Source: Raffaelea ambrosiae
Lineage: Eukaryota > Ascomycota > Sordariomycetes > Ophiostomatales > Ophiostomataceae
Length of the DNA stretch: 64,000 nt
Direction: 5' to 3'
NCBI GenBank assembly: GCA_002778195.1
Contig: PCDI01000003.1
Location: 3,369,913-3,433,912 of the forward strand
Made by a program: the position numbers and the translations under genes. This document shows, one piece after another, positions 12,116-23,762 of this stretch. Under the pieces are notes generated by a model. The model saw nothing but the letters and a program-made list of their open reading frames with translations, was not told the origin of the DNA and ran no database searches. Numbering within the stretch: the stretch's first letter is position 1; every line of letters starts with the position of its first letter.

Positions 12116-13042
12116 AGCCACAGATTTTACTGCCAAGAAGTGAATTGTCATAAATTAGTTGGAATCTGTTTTTTTTTTTTGTTCTGTAACATTATTGTAA
12201 ATCATTTTCTACATATTTTCCACAGCAGGTTTTTATATCGTACCAGTGCACAATTTATTTTGTCTTTTACACTCGGTGTGAAAATAAAAAAGAGAAATTT
12301 TACGAATGGGTCCCATCCCAGCCCAATATCAAGAAATTGAAGAATAAATATTGCCAATAACTAAAACTGGTACAACACAATGTCTATGGAACCAAAAAAT
12401 TAGACAAAAAATACAGAATTGAGGCAAAAACATCAAAAAGCAATCAGATTATAGAAAGAAACGGAGGGAATATGACAAAAAAAAAAAAAAAAAAAAAAGA
12501 ACCCCAAATGACTTAAACTTCCTACTCCTTGACATGGCATGGTATAAGCTAACAGTTTGACTGGGCAAGAGGTGTAATGCATTACTTGGGCTTTTGAATA
12601 AACGTAGTCCCATGCGTACTAATCATCTATCCGTAAGTCAAATCCTTCCCGAAGAGCCAACATACAACTTCCGCAGCGAGACGGAAGAACGCCCGTGACC
12701 GCCGAGCGCCCGGGCCGATTTCAGTCGGCGTAGGTTTTCGATAAGCCTGTGGCTACAGAATAGCCCCGATACCCGAGTCTAGCAAATAGCACTCAATTCC
12801 GACGTAAAGCCAGCAAGATAAACCACTCCACCGAGAACCGGGTAACTGCAAACTGTCAATTGCATGCAATTAGTACCGGAAGACTGATTATGGTACGATG
12901 TCTAGCATTACCCAATGAAGGAAGTTCGAGCCGAGTTTTACTACGTATAACTGGACAACCGAACTCCCAAACTCCGATGCAGGGGGTAGCTTTCTTTCTC
13001 GATCAATCAACACTCCCAAATCCACTTAGACGGCATCTCGTC
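12116..13042. other. AT-rich intergenic island and amine-oxidase promoter
   Basis: From about 12.12 to 12.52 kb base composition turns sharply AT-rich compared with the flanks, with a 20-base A run at about 12,478-12,498. No coding frame is convincing. The last 300 bp precede the copper amine oxidase start. The frame upstream of that ATG stays open for about 60 codons but does not look like a conserved N-terminus. Confidence 0.5.
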
Positions 13043-14061
13043 ATGGCTGGCTTACACCCCTTCGACCCTCTGACGCCAGAGGAGATCAAGAAAGCATCCG
13101 ATGTTGTCAAGAAAGAACACGGTGACGTTTCCTTCCATGTCGTCACTCTGCAAGAACCTCGCAAGGCCGCGATGCTCAAATGGCTTGCAGACCCGGCCAC
13201 GGCAACGAAGCCTGCACGCGTGGCCGAGGTGACCGTTATGACCAGCGAGCAACATGTGTATGACGGCCTGGTCGACCTTGACCAAGGCAAAGTGACAGAG
13301 TGGGAAAAGAAAGAAAACTGCCAGCCAATTGTAAGTTTGAACCAAATGTAAAATAAATAGAAAAAAAAAACAAAAAAAAAGAAAAAAGAAAAAAGAAAAA
13401 AGAACAGAAAACAGAAAACAGAAAACAGAAAACAGAATCAGGACACTAACATACCCAGCTTACCCTTGAGGAGCTCACGGTGACGGAGCATGTGTGCCGT
13501 AAAGACAAGGGCGTCATTGAGCAGTGCGTTCTGAGCGGCATTGCCGAGAAAGACATGGACAAGGTGTACTGCGACACATGGACGATCAGCTTTGACGAGC
13601 GCTTCGGCACGGGCCGGCGTCTGGCGCAGGCGCTCATGTACTACCGGCCCGACATTGACGACTGCCAGTACCAGTACCCGCTGGACTTTTGCCCGATCTA
13701 CGACCCGGCGCTGCAAAAGATCATCTGCATCGACGTGCCCAAGGTGCGGCGGCCGCTCAGCAAGGCGCCGCCGGTCAACTACCACCCGGCGGCCGTGCAA
13801 AAAGAGGGAGGCTTCCGGACGGACCTGAAGCCGATCAACATTACGCAGCCGGCGGGCGTGTCGTTCACCATGGACGGCCGGCAGATTGCGTGGCAAAACT
13901 GGAAGTTCCACATTGGCTTCAACTACCGCGAGGGCATCTCGCTGAACAACATTACGTACACGGACAAGGGTGTCGTCCGGCCCGTATTCTACCGGCTCTC
14001 CATGGCCGAGATGATTGTTCCTTAGTATGTGGATAGGGGGGGGGGGGGGGGGGGTAAGGGA

Positions 14062-14094
<33 letters not shown>

Positions 14095-15495
14095 AAGAGA
14101 GCTGACACCTTTAGTGGAAACCCTGAATACCCACACCACCGAAAGCATGCGTTTGATATCGGCGAGTACGGCGCGGGCTATCTGACCAACAGCCTCTCGC
14201 TGGGATGCGACTGCAAGGGCGTCATCCACTACCTCGATGCCGACTTCCCGACGATCAAGGGCGAGGTCCGCCACATCAAGAATGCCATCTGTATCCACGA
14301 GGAAGACGACGGGATCCTCTTCAAACATACCGATTTTCGGGACGAGTCGAGCATCGTGACGCGTGCTCGGAAGCTGATTATTCAGCAAGTGTTCACGGCT
14401 GCCAACTACGAATATGCGGTTCAGGTAGGTGCTTAAGCACACCTTTCTTTCTTGAACTCTTGGGCTCACATCCTCTTTCAGTGGATCTTCCACCAGGATG
14501 GCACCATCCAGCCCGAGGTCAAGCTGACCGGTATTCTCAACACGTACATCATGGACCCGGACGAGGATCTTCACGGCTGGGGTGTGCAAGTCTACCCAGG
14601 TACGCTCTTTTTGTTCTTTTGTTCTTTTGTTCTATTGTTCGATTCTAAATTATTCTAATCCCCACCTGCCAGGTGTCAATGCCCACCATCACCAGCACTT
14701 GTTCTGTCTCCGCATCGACGCCAACATCGACGGCCCCAACAATACCGTGTACGTCAACGACTGTGTGCCCTCGGACGCGCCGGTCGGCAGCACCGCGAAC
14801 CTGCACGGCAACGCCTTCACGGCGCGCCGCACCAAGCTCGCCACCATGGGCGAGGCCGCGACCGACTACCTCAGCGCGACCTCCCGCGCCTGGGAGATCT
14901 GCAACCCCAACAAGCTGCACCCGTACAGCCGCAAGCCGGTGTCGTACAAGCTCGTCAGCCGCGAGGTGCCGGGGCTGCTTCCCAAGGAGGGATCGCTGGT
15001 GTGGAACCGCGCTGCCTTTGCCCGCCACGCCGTCTACGTGACCAAGTGTAGGGAGACTTTGCCTTTTTTTTTTTTTTTTCACATCCCACCGTCTCTGTCG
15101 AGCTGCTAACACCCCCAGACGAGGACGACCAGCTCTGGCCAGCTGGCCGCCACGTCCCCCAGACGTCGGGCCGTCCGTCTCTGGGCCTGCCCGAGTGGAT
15201 CGGCGACGGCACCGGGTCGATCGACAACACCAATGTGGTGCTGTGGCACACGTTTGGCATCGTGCACATCCCCGCGCCCGAGGACTTCCCCGTGATGCCG
15301 GCCGAGCGGGTGTCGCTGCTGCTGCGGCCGCGCAACTTTTTCGCCAGCAACCCGGTCATGGACGTGCCGCCGAGCTTTGCGAGCACGCCCAGCCAGGTGG
15401 CGGCGGGCAAGGCGGCGGTGATGGACCTGACGGACCCGATGAGCAAGCTGGCGTTTGGGAGCACAGAGGCCGACAGCGGGTGCTGCAAGGTGTAG
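13043..15495 (+). CDS. Copper amine oxidase (primary-amine oxidase)
   Basis: Six exons (13043-13330, 13459-14024, 14115-14424, 14482-14599, 14673-15047, 15119-15495) join in frame to 677 residues, the usual size of fungal copper amine oxidases. The enzyme deaminates primary amines oxidatively to aldehyde, ammonia and H2O2. The topaquinone precursor tyrosine is Tyr383 in the motif N-Y-E-Y. Copper ligands are His434 and His436 (HxH in HHHQH) and His602 (FGIVHIP). Start at 13043 was chosen because the following residues (HPFDPLTPEEI) match the family N-terminus. No signal peptide is seen, and the C-terminus is not a clear PTS1. Introns are odd: intron 1 is a purine repeat and intron 2 holds a 19-base G run followed by a GA repeat. 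It converges on the SDR gene 290 bp downstream. Confidence 0.95.
14036..14102. repeat. G19 tract followed by (GA)n in amine-oxidase intron 2
   Basis: A run of about 19 G (14036-14054) is followed by a GA-rich microsatellite to about 14102, all inside the 90-bp second intron of the copper amine oxidase gene. Confidence 0.85.
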
Positions 15496-15784
15496 TGAAG
15501 GAGAGAGAGGTGCATGATGGGGGGTTATCACGAGAGAGACTCGGTGCATCGATCTTGTTTTATAGGCAGAGCTTTGCATCAATGTTCCGTTGCTTTTCGT
15601 TCATAGAGATTAGAGATTGGCGGTCAAACCCGTACGGGGGGAGGGCATTTTGATTCTCTGGCCTGTCTTCGGGCCAGCCGTTGTATAGAAACGCAGAAAA
15701 GACGACTTTCAACAAGTATAGTTCCAACACTATATTCTATCTGCCATTATATTCGTCTCCACTCGCCCTACTCAACCCACTCCC

Positions 15785-16714
15785 TCATTTCTTCCTTTGC
15801 TGGTACAGAGACCCAACAAACAAGGCACCACACACGTTTCGCTCGACCTCGGGCGACTCCGGCGTCAGCTCGCCCATGACGGCCTTGACAATGGAGTCGG
15901 CAATGTACTCGGGCGGCTCAATCATGTCCGTCTTGGCCCAGGTGTTGAAGCGCTCGCGCTCGTGCGGCAGCATCACGCTGTCGTACTGGCCGGCAAAGAT
16001 CATGTCGACCATGGGCGACTGGGTGACGAGCGGGAGGGCGCCGTAGACGGCCAGGTCGGGCTCCTCGTGGGCCAGCAGCTGGATGAAGCGTGTCAGGGCG
16101 GCCTTGGAGCTGCAGTAGCCGGTCCAGCCGCGGTAGTAGACGTCGAGGTCGACGCCGCTGGTGACGATGAGGACGGCCGGCTTGGTGGTAGACAGGACCG
16201 CCTTGCCCTTGTCGAGCAGGGGCAGACACTTTTGCACGAGGGCGACGACGGCAAAGAAATTGATGTCAAAGATGCGGCGGAAGCTCTCCATGGGCACGTC
16301 GCGGATGGTCTGGACGGGCAGCATGGTGCCGACACACGAGACGAGGTGGGTGATGTAGGAGAAGTGCTGGGCCATGGTGGCGACGGCCGTCTCGATGGTT
16401 TTGTCCTGGGGAGGTTTTAGTGGAAGGGCTGACCCAAGTATATCGATTTCTTTCTTCTTTCTTCTTCTTATTTCTTTCTTTGTTCTAGTTCCCTTTCTTG
16501 TAATTATTTCTTCTTGACGTACCTCACACACATCACCATACACTGGAATCAACCTGTCTCCATACTCCTTCACAAGAGCAGCCAGCTCTGGTGTCTCGCA
16601 CAGAGTCAGAACCACCACACTCGCCTTGTACTCCTTGAGCAGGCGGCCCAAGACAGTGAGGCCAATGCCGCTGCCGCCGCCGGTGAGGAGGACATGGGGC
16701 GTCTTGTCCGTCAT
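15785..16714 (-). CDS. Short-chain dehydrogenase/reductase, classical type
   Basis: Two exons, 16714-16523 and 16405-15785, separated by a 117-bp intron (GTACGT ... CCCCAG), give 270 residues. The Rossmann glycine motif TGGGSGIG is at residues 11-18. The catalytic Ser147, Tyr161 and Lys165 (YxxxK) are all present. The usual NAG motif is replaced by SCVG. Size and motifs fit the sepiapterin-reductase-like/YIR035C group of fungal SDRs. The start at 16714 was preferred because the frame upstream has no ATG. It faces away from the deacetylase gene across a 635-bp shared promoter region and converges on the amine oxidase. Reduction or oxidation of an aldehyde or ketone is likely; the substrate is unknown. 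Confidence 0.9.
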   Translation of the reverse strand: MTDKTPHVLLTGGGSGIGLTVLGRLLKEYKASVVVLTLCETPELAALVKEYGDRLIPVYGDVCEVRQEEIITRKGTRTKKEIRRRKKKEIDILGSALPLKPPQDKTIETAVATMAQHFSYITHLVSCVGTMLPVQTIRDVPMESFRRIFDINFFAVVALVQKCLPLLDKGKAVLSTTKPAVLIVTSGVDLDVYYRGWTGYCSSKAALTRFIQLLAHEEPDLAVYGALPLVTQSPMVDMIFAGQYDSVMLPHERERFNTWAKTDMIEPPEYIADSIVKAVMGELTPESPEVERNVCGALFVGSLYQQRKK

Positions 16715-17349
16715 GGTTGCCGGGCGAGATGCTGAGCAGCGAGTCAATGAGGTGCTGACTGATCGAACTAAAATTTGAATGGGCAAAGCAGCGTCAAGTG
16801 GTCTTCCGAAAGTGGTTCCTTCGACGGGGCCTTGCTTTCATGCCAAACAGCCGTGCCGACCATCATATGAAGAGCATCGTCCCCTCATGAACCGGATCGA
16901 CGGCAAGGTGCCGCAGCTCTCGGAGCTGCTCCTTAAAGGCACTGTCTGTCCACATGCAAGTAGCCTAGCCCGCTAGCGAGCGGAACAATGCCAAAATCGG
17001 CTTTACGCGTACAAGTTGGATCGATCCGGCGATAGAAAACGGAGGGCGGAAATAGCCTTCCTCGAAGCTACGCAGACCCGGGTCCCGCAGGAAAGAAACG
17101 ATGCTACCCACGCTCGGCTAAGATAACGAGCAAAAAGGAAAAGAGGCCGGCGGAAAGAGAGAGAGTGAGAGAGAGAGATTGAGGAGGGGGGATCCGATAA
17201 GGAGCGGGAGCTGTACGAGGAGCCGTAGCAGAAGATGGCGTGGTGCGAAGCTGAGGGGAAGCTCTTTTTCTCTAGAAATGGGAGAACTGGAAAGCTTCCT
17301 TTTTTGTTCCTGACCAACCAACCCTGTGTATCGTTTTCTCTCCTACACG
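16715..17349. promoter_or_regulatory. Divergent promoter region, SDR and deacetylase
   Basis: These 635 bp separate two divergent starts. The part nearest the deacetylase gene has a long purine-rich stretch (GA repeats at about 17.15-17.19 kb). No TATA box is obvious. No coding signal is seen. Confidence 0.5.
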
Positions 17350-18360
17350 ATGGCTCCCAAGCGCGTTCTCTGTGGCTACGGCATTGATGTCGATGCTGTC
17401 GCCAACTGGGTAAGTTTTGGGGATTGGTGCTTTTATTTCAATTCTATTTCTATTCTTCCCCCCCTCCCTCTCAAGAGATGGAAACTCTAATGCCCGTCGC
17501 CTCAGATCAACACATGCGATGGCTCGCCGCAGACGCCCACCAACGTGTCGCGCGGCGTGTACGGCGCGACGGTCGGGGTGGACCGGCTGCTCAAGCTGTT
17601 TGACAAGTACCACATCAAGGCGTCCTGGTTCACGCCGGCGCACAGCATCGACTCGTTCCCGACGCAGATTGCCAAGATCCGCGACGCCGGCCACGAGATC
17701 GGGCTGCACGGCTACACGCACGAGTACCCGTCGCTGATGAGCGAGGCGCAGCAGCGGGACGTGCTGGAGCGGTCGATTGCGGTGCTGACCAAGTTCTGCG
17801 GCGGCAAGAAGCCGCGGGGGTACACGTGTCCGGCGTGGGCGACGAGCAAGGAGCTGATCGCGCAGCTGGAGGAGTACGGCATCGTGTACGACCACTCGTT
17901 TATGCACCACGACGTGCAGATGTACTACGCGCCGGACGGCAGCCACGACTGGGTCGAGACGAACCACGCGCACGACGCGGCGACGTGGATGCGGCCCATG
18001 TCGACGATGAAGGCCTCCAAGGTGGTCGAGGTGCCGGCCAACTGGCACCTGGACGACTGGCCGCCCTTCCAGCCGATCCTGGGCAAGCCGTCGCACGGCT
18101 ACACGGACACGGACGTCATCTTCAAGCTGTGGACGCAGCAGTTCGACTTTGCCTACCGCGAGTACGACCAGTTTGTGTTCCCCATCTCGATCCACCCGCA
18201 GGTCAGCGGCAAGCCGCACATCATCCTGCTGCACGAGCGGGTGATTGAGTACATCAACAAGCACGAGGGTGTCGAGTGGATGCCGATGGAGCAGATGGCG
18301 CAGGAGTTCTTGGACGGGAAGATCAGTGGCGCGACGGTGGAGGGAGGTGTCGATTTGTAG
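17350..18360 (+). CDS. NodB-type polysaccharide deacetylase family protein (PgdA/PuuE-like)
   Basis: Exon 1 (17350-17409) and exon 2 (17506-18360), joined across a 96-bp intron (GTAAGT ... CTCAG), encode 304 residues. The protein begins with the family's short strand ending GIDVDA, whose Asp is at the metal/catalytic position. It contains the HGYTHE metal motif and a late LLHER segment. It lacks a signal peptide and carbohydrate-binding modules, so it differs from secreted chitin deacetylases. It fits the cytosolic PgdA/PuuE-like subgroup of carbohydrate esterase family 4, some members of which hydrolyse cyclic amides (allantoinase PuuE) rather than polysaccharides. The substrate is undetermined. 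It lies between an SDR and a ring-cleavage dioxygenase, which could mean a small-molecule substrate. Confidence 0.85.
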
Positions 18361-18759
18361 GCAGGTAAGAGGGGGGGGGGGNAAACTGTAGATAGCCAAG
18401 CCCAAGACAAAAAGAGAAAAGAGAAAAGAGAAAAGAGAAAAGTCGTTGAAAAGTCTCTGTTTCGGAGAATGGAACCCGATGGGGGGATTGGAAGGCAGGC
18501 AACGACTGCATTGGATGGCCCAGGGGGTATATGAACATACACGACAGTGGCAGACAAAAACAGGAAAAATTCAACTAAAAAATACAGAAACATAGTTCAG
18601 TACATCTAAGTCTAACACACGTCTAAATCTCACACACATCCAAGCTAACACAAGTCTAAATCCAACACGTCTAAAGCTAACACACGTCTAGATCCGACAC
18701 ACGTCCAAGCTAACACAGGTCCAAGTCTATACCACATACATTCCCCAAACACCCGTCTC
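18361..18759. other. Convergent 3' intergenic with minisatellite
   Basis: This is 399 bp between two convergent 3' ends. It holds an ambiguous base at 18382 beside a G run, an AAAAGAG repeat at about 18.41-18.44 kb, and the minisatellite listed separately. Confidence 0.6.
18607..18730. repeat. Degenerate 16-17-bp minisatellite
   Basis: About seven imperfect units alternate between the types AGCTAACACACGTCTA and AATCCRACACACGTCYA, located in the 3' flank of the secreted dioxygenase gene. Confidence 0.75.
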
Positions 18760-20156
18760 TTAGCTGGTGTAGCCGTCGGCCCGGTCGACGGCGGTGGCTT
18801 GGGCCAGCTTGCTGGAGCCAACCGTGACGGTTGGGATGGTGCCGAGGACGTTGACGTTGCTACCGGTGGTCTCGAGGCCGGCCGCTGATTTGTTGACGCC
18901 GACGGTGATCTATTCTGTTAGAGACAACGGAGTAGGAACGAGCGAAGCGAGGAGAAAAGAAAACGAGCGAAGCGAGGAGAAAAAACGAGCGAAGCGAGGA
19001 AAAAAGAAAACGAGGGAAGCGAGGAAAAAAGAAAACGAGCGAAGCGAGGAAAAAAGAAAACGAGGGAAGCGAGGAANCGAGGGAAGCGAGGAAAAAAGAA
19101 AACGAGCGAAGCGAGGAAAAAAGAAAACGAGGGAAGCGAGGAAAAAAGAAAACGAGCGAAGCGAGGAAAAAAAAAAAAAAAAAAAAAAAAAAAACGTACG
19201 TAGCCAACCAGGCCGTCGGCCAGGCTGTCGCCGAGCTGCTCGACGCTGATGAACGGGCTGAAGCCGTCGGCGGAGGCGGAGCCCAGCAGGCTGTCCTCGG
19301 CGTTGGTGGTGCGGTTGAGGGTGGCGAGGTGGGCGTGGTAGGGTGCCAGGGCGTAGACGGCGGCCAGCAGGTCCTCGTCGAAGAAGAGCTGGCCGATGTG
19401 CTGGACGGGGCTCGCCGCGAAGCTGGCGGAGCCGTTTGCGGAGGTGTTGGTCTGCACGGTCAGGTGGACGTGGGTGGTGCGCGAGGCGTAGTAGCCGGGG
19501 AAGAGGGTCAGGAACTCGACCATGCCCTCGGCGTCGGTGGTCTGGATGCCGCGCAGAAAGGTCTCGTCGTCGGTGGTGCCGTCGCTGCGCGTGGACCAGC
19601 CGTCGAGCAGCGACACGGTGTTGGGGTCGATGCCGGTGTAGCCCGCGTACGAGCCGGTGGCGTTGCAGTTCCAGATCGACAGCCGGGCCTGCGGCAGCGG
19701 GTCGCACGTCTCGACGTCGATCACGCCAATGTCCAGGTAGAAGTCCAGCCCCTGCTGCACGCCGCCGGCCTGCTCGCGCAGGTCGTGCCGCACCATCTCG
19801 CCGTCGATGCCGTAGGGGCCCCAGATGGTGTCCGGCGCCAGCACGCACGTGCTGTTCTGGATGGTCGTGTACTGCAGCTCGTTGCGGCGGTGCATCCGCG
19901 ACGCCCGCCCCGCGCCGTCGTCGCCCGCGGCCTCCTGGCGGCGCACGCGCAGACGGTGGGCGCGCTTGGCCAGCGTGGCGGCCTTGCGGGCCTCCAGCGC
20001 CGCCGCGCACTTGTCGGTGGTGCGGCCGACGAGGGCCATGGCGGCGGCGCGCTTCTCCTTGGCCGACAGGCCGCGGTGGTCATGGTGGCGCTCCGGGTGG
20101 GCCAGGACGGCCAGGGCGAGGGCCAGGACGGCGGCGGCCAGAGTCGAGGTCTTCAT
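18760..20156 (-). CDS. Secreted intradiol ring-cleavage dioxygenase
   Basis: Exons 20156-19200 and 18909-18760 give 368 residues. The N-terminus is a clear signal peptide (hydrophobic core at residues 6-18, then AHPERHH). The intradiol dioxygenase domain covers roughly residues 95-290. Predicted Fe(III) ligands are Tyr170 (ATGSYAGY), Tyr223, His229 and His231 (FPGYYASRTTHVH). Such extracellular enzymes open catechol-type rings between the hydroxyls. Several N-glycosylation sequons are visible. The 290-bp intron is much longer than its neighbours and almost wholly made of a ~24-bp tandem repeat plus an A run, with one undetermined base at 19077. Because the repeat has few stops, the exon-1 frame reads far into it. 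The 50-codon last exon was chosen on the GTACGT donor, the ATAG acceptor and restored frame. Confidence 0.88.
18936..19195. repeat. Intronic tandem repeat, ~10 copies of a 16-26-bp unit
   Basis: The unit, in plus orientation, is AACGAGSGAAGCGAGGA followed by an A/G spacer. The fifth core position alternates C and G between copies. A run of about 25 A closes the array next to the splice donor. One N at 19077 marks an unresolved base. The gene is on the minus strand, so the transcript reads TCCTCGCTTCSCTCGTT. Confidence 0.9.
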
Positions 20157-21320
20157 GGTGCGGGACGAAGGGGTGCTGGACGAGGAAGGCGTGAACGAAA
20201 CGAAGTTCCCCACGAGAGAACGAACAAGCAAAGAAGGAAAAGAAACGAGGAAGGACGAAGGACAAAGGGAGAAGGAAGAAGGAATGGCTGGCTAGGCGCG
20301 TGGGCAAGAGCGCGATGATGGTGTGGAACGTGGACGACTTATATAACACAACATCACCAACGCGAATAGAAGATCGACATCGCCATCCAATCTCCTCAAC
20401 CGCCGCCATTGCATGGACTACGCCGCGGTTCGCACGGAGCCACGCCCCCCCCTCCCCTTTCCCGTCGGACGACATCCCCGTTGGCAACGGCTGGCGATGG
20501 TGGCTACCGAAGAGACTTTGATGTTTGTTTCTTTCTTTTTTTTATGGGCCGTGGTCCGTCGGCTGTCTGCGCCCATGTCGTTGCAGTGTCCTTGGCTGTG
20601 ACGGGCTTGCGTACACCAACTCTCGAGGTTCGGATGGGATCTCGGGTTTTTTCCGGTTTAGGCACGGATCTCCACCGTCCAAACTGCCAAGACCGACCAA
20701 GTCATAAGATGCCGTGCGCGGCGTGTCCCCTCCAGGCCCTGTTCTGGCAATCTCTGCTTGTTGCCGTTGCTACATAGCCGGACGCCAAACAGCGGCAGAC
20801 GTTCCCAATGGCCTGCGGGCTGTGCGAATCCACAGGCGGCGTGACGGGAAGGGGCCGGGGGATGCGCTGCTGCGGCTTCCAAGCACACGACTACGGAGCA
20901 CCCCCCCCCCTGTCTGCCAAGGCTAGGGGCAGGGCAGAGCGGCATGCATGGGCGGAGCGCCTGTCCCAATTCATGACGCGGCCTTGCTGTCCGGGTCTGG
21001 GAGGGCCAGTCAGGGCGCAGCATTTACTAATGATTTCCCGGGGATGTTTCATTGCAGCGCAAAGACGGGACGCGACGAGAACAAACACGAGACGCAAGAA
21101 ACGAACGCGAAAAAAAGACAGGCAAGACAGGCAAGCACCGTCCTGCTGGCCCCATTGACACAAGGGTCGTTGCCTAGACTCCAGGTTCATGTGTCGTTCG
21201 TTTTCTTGTTCTCTCTCGATAGTCCCCTATAAACGCAAGAATACACGGATCCACGTACTATGCCCGTGGGCGGACAGCGAAACCCACGATCCATGCCCCC
21301 CCCCCCCCTCCCTTACATGC
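20157..21320. other. Intergenic, 1.16 kb (dioxygenase promoter)
   Basis: This lies between the dioxygenase start and the 3' end of the Zn2Cys6 regulator. The dioxygenase TATA box is listed separately. A C run lies at about 20.90 kb and a longer one just before the regulator's stop at about 21.30 kb. No coding frame is convincing. Confidence 0.55.
20339..20346 (-). promoter_or_regulatory. TATA box of the dioxygenase gene
   Basis: TTATATAA lies about 185 bp upstream of the dioxygenase ATG, a fitting distance for a long 5' leader. Confidence 0.5.
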
Positions 21321-23762
21321 CTACATGTACCAGAGCATGAAGGACTGCTCGTTGAAGGCATCCGGTCCGAACGCCGTCCAGTCCAGCGCCGGCACCTGGC
21401 TGTCCAGGAGTGCTGGATCCAAGGCCGCGGCGGTGTTGGGTGTCGGTGGACCGCGCACCAGCGTGTCCGCCGCGAACGTCGTTGTCGTGTCTGCTGCCGT
21501 CTCTGCTGCGGTCTGTGTTGTCGTGTCTGCTGCCGTCTCTCCTGCTGTCTGTGTTGTGTCTGCTGCCGTCTCTGCTGCCGTCTCTGTTGTGGTCGGTGTC
21601 TGTGCGGCGCCCTCGCCGGCCATGTCCAGGTACACGGACGCGGGCAGGCCGGACATCAGGTCGACGGCCATGGGCTCCGCTTGGTGGAACGGGCTGATCT
21701 GGTGGATCTGGGTCGCTGGGCTGGCTTCGCTCCGTTGCGCTCTTGGATTGTCGGACCGTTCTGGATGGGCCCGGCGTTCACGGCGTTCTTGGCGTTCTCG
21801 ACGTTCTTGGTGCGTGCCCTGGACGGCGGCCAGCGCTTCCGGCGGCAGCACCAGCTGGTCCAGCTCGTCGCCGGTGTCCTGGTGCGGCGGGGCCTCGGGC
21901 CGCATCACCTCGCGCAGGACCGCCTGCTTGAGCCGCTCGTACGTCTCCGAGCACGACGTGGCCTTCTGCCAGCGCTCGCTCAGCAGGAGGAACAGGCTCG
22001 AGTACATGTGCACGGCCTCGAGGATGCGGCGGATGCCGTAGCGCGCCCGCAGCGCGTCCTTGCACGTGCGCAGCGCGTAGAGCATCACCACGGCGCACTC
22101 GAAGCCCTGGTGCACCGCGTGCCAGCTGTACTTGAGGAAGCCGCTGTGCGCGTGCTCCCAGTACCCCGCCACCACCTCCGTGGCCGCCAGGAAGCACTTG
22201 GCCAGCGGCCCCGGCCCCGGCCGCGGATTCCGCGGCGACGGCCGGTGCAGAAACACCATGCCGTGGTACACGGCAATGTCGTACCACTCCGGCCCGCTCG
22301 ACTGCTGCGTCACAATGCTCTCGCGCCACGCAAAGATGGTGCGCTCCGCCCGGGCCACCCAGGCGTCGTACGAAGCCGCCGACGACGCGGCGGCTGTCCC
22401 GCGCGTCCCCGGACTGCCGCACAGATAGTTCACCGTCATGATCTCCGCCTGGATGCGCCGGAACCGCACCACGCACAGGTAGCAGCTGCCCGCGGCGTGC
22501 GCCCCCGTCGGGTACCGCGCCGTGATGGCGTCCTCGGCCACGCTGAGCCGCCGGTGCGACGTGGCGCAGATCGACCGGTCCATCTCGTAGATGCACCAAA
22601 AGATGCGGCGCCGGAGGTCGGCATCGGGGGGGGGCGGCGGACGAGCAGACAGACAGCCCCGTCCCCGGCAGGTCGCCTCCCCCTCCTCCGGATCGCGGTG
22701 CAGACCAAGCTCCAGCGCCATGCGCATGCTCAGGCTGACCGTCTCCCAGATGGACGCCGGCTGCGGCATCAGATACGCATACTGCGCCAGCAGCACGATG
22801 CCCTGCAGCGTCTGCAGGCTCGAGCGCGACGCGTGGTGGGCGTGCGGCGCGTGCCGCAGGGCGCTGCGGAAGATCTTCTCGCTGGACGACGCGATCCGCA
22901 CCGCGTCGCTGAACCGGGACGTCATGATGCTGATGCAGAGCACCGCCGACGTGATGAAGACGTCGTACGAGCTGGCCGCCGCCTGTTCGTCGCGCCGTGC
23001 CGCCGGCCCCACCGGAAACACGCGCCGGAACCGGGCCCAGATGTCGTCCGCGTCCATGAACGGATACAGCGGCAGGATGTTCTGCACGTAGTTCTGGGCA
23101 AGCTGCGCCGCAATCGGCCGCGGCATCTGGCTCAGCTCCGTGGTCTCTTCTTGGCTCCTGTCTCTGCCTGGGTCCGCCTCGTCCCGGTCGTCCACCGCCC
23201 CCGGCACCGCCATGACCGGCGGCAGGTGCGACGACGAGAACAGAAACAGGTCCACCGGAAAGCCGCTCTCGGTGCGGAGGAACTCGGCATTGACCCCGGG
23301 CTCAAAGCGTTCAATGAGCCACGTGGTCATGCGCGAGCGGCATGGTCGACCGCCCGCGCGTGTCCGTGGGACGGGCCGGCCGGCGGTCGGTGACAACACC
23401 GTCGCCGGCCGCGGCGCCCGACCCGCCCCCTCGTCGTCGACGTCAATGTTGCGCCGCTTCAGCTCTAGCTCCTTTTGCGCAATGGCGTCCTGCAGGTACT
23501 GCACAATCGAGCGCGGCACCACCGTCTTGGACGAGCCGTCGAGAATGCCGAGACACGGCGTGTCGGCGTGCGTGCAGTTGGAGCATCGCGGTTTCTGGTT
23601 GTCGCAGCGGACTCTACAATCAGTCAGCCGACGGACCGGTGACGGACGGCGGTATAAACATCCCCCGGGGCGGACTCACTTCTTCCGGTGGCACCGAGCA
23701 CAAGCAAGAGTAACCCGGCGCCGTGTCCGCTTCTCCGCTTGTCTGGCTGTTCGGGACGCCAT
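21321..23762 (-). CDS. Zn2Cys6 transcription factor with fungal-specific TF domain
   Basis: Exon 1 (23762-23680) and exon 2 (23613-21321), joined across a 66-bp intron (GTGAGT ... TGTAG), give 791 residues. The splice lies inside the DNA-binding domain and completes a Cys6 cluster at residues 21-48 with spacing C-X2-C-X6-C-X6-C-X2-C-X6-C. A basic run (KRTRRR) precedes it. The middle of the protein (roughly residues 190-550) has the helical pattern of the fungal-specific TF domain (PF04082). Near the C-terminus there is a Thr/Ala/Glu repeat (units like ETAADTT) encoded at 21.47-21.61 kb. The gene is divergent from the P450 gene across 1.03 kb, an arrangement common for pathway regulators and their targets. 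The inducer is unknown. Confidence 0.92.

Noticed and set aside
18936..19171. CRISPR-like array
   Set aside because: The spacers are simple A/G sequence rather than unique, the units are tandem and the array lies in a eukaryotic intron.
18910..19199. Reading the dioxygenase frame through the repeat as a Phe/Ser-rich C-terminus
   Set aside because: The repeat sits between a GTACGT donor and an ATAG acceptor, and splicing gives a sensible C-terminus. The long frame exists only because the repeat lacks stops.
21189..23393. A 734-codon plus-strand frame opposite the Zn2Cys6 regulator
   Set aside because: Antisense shadow; the minus-strand frame has the Cys6 cluster and TF domain.
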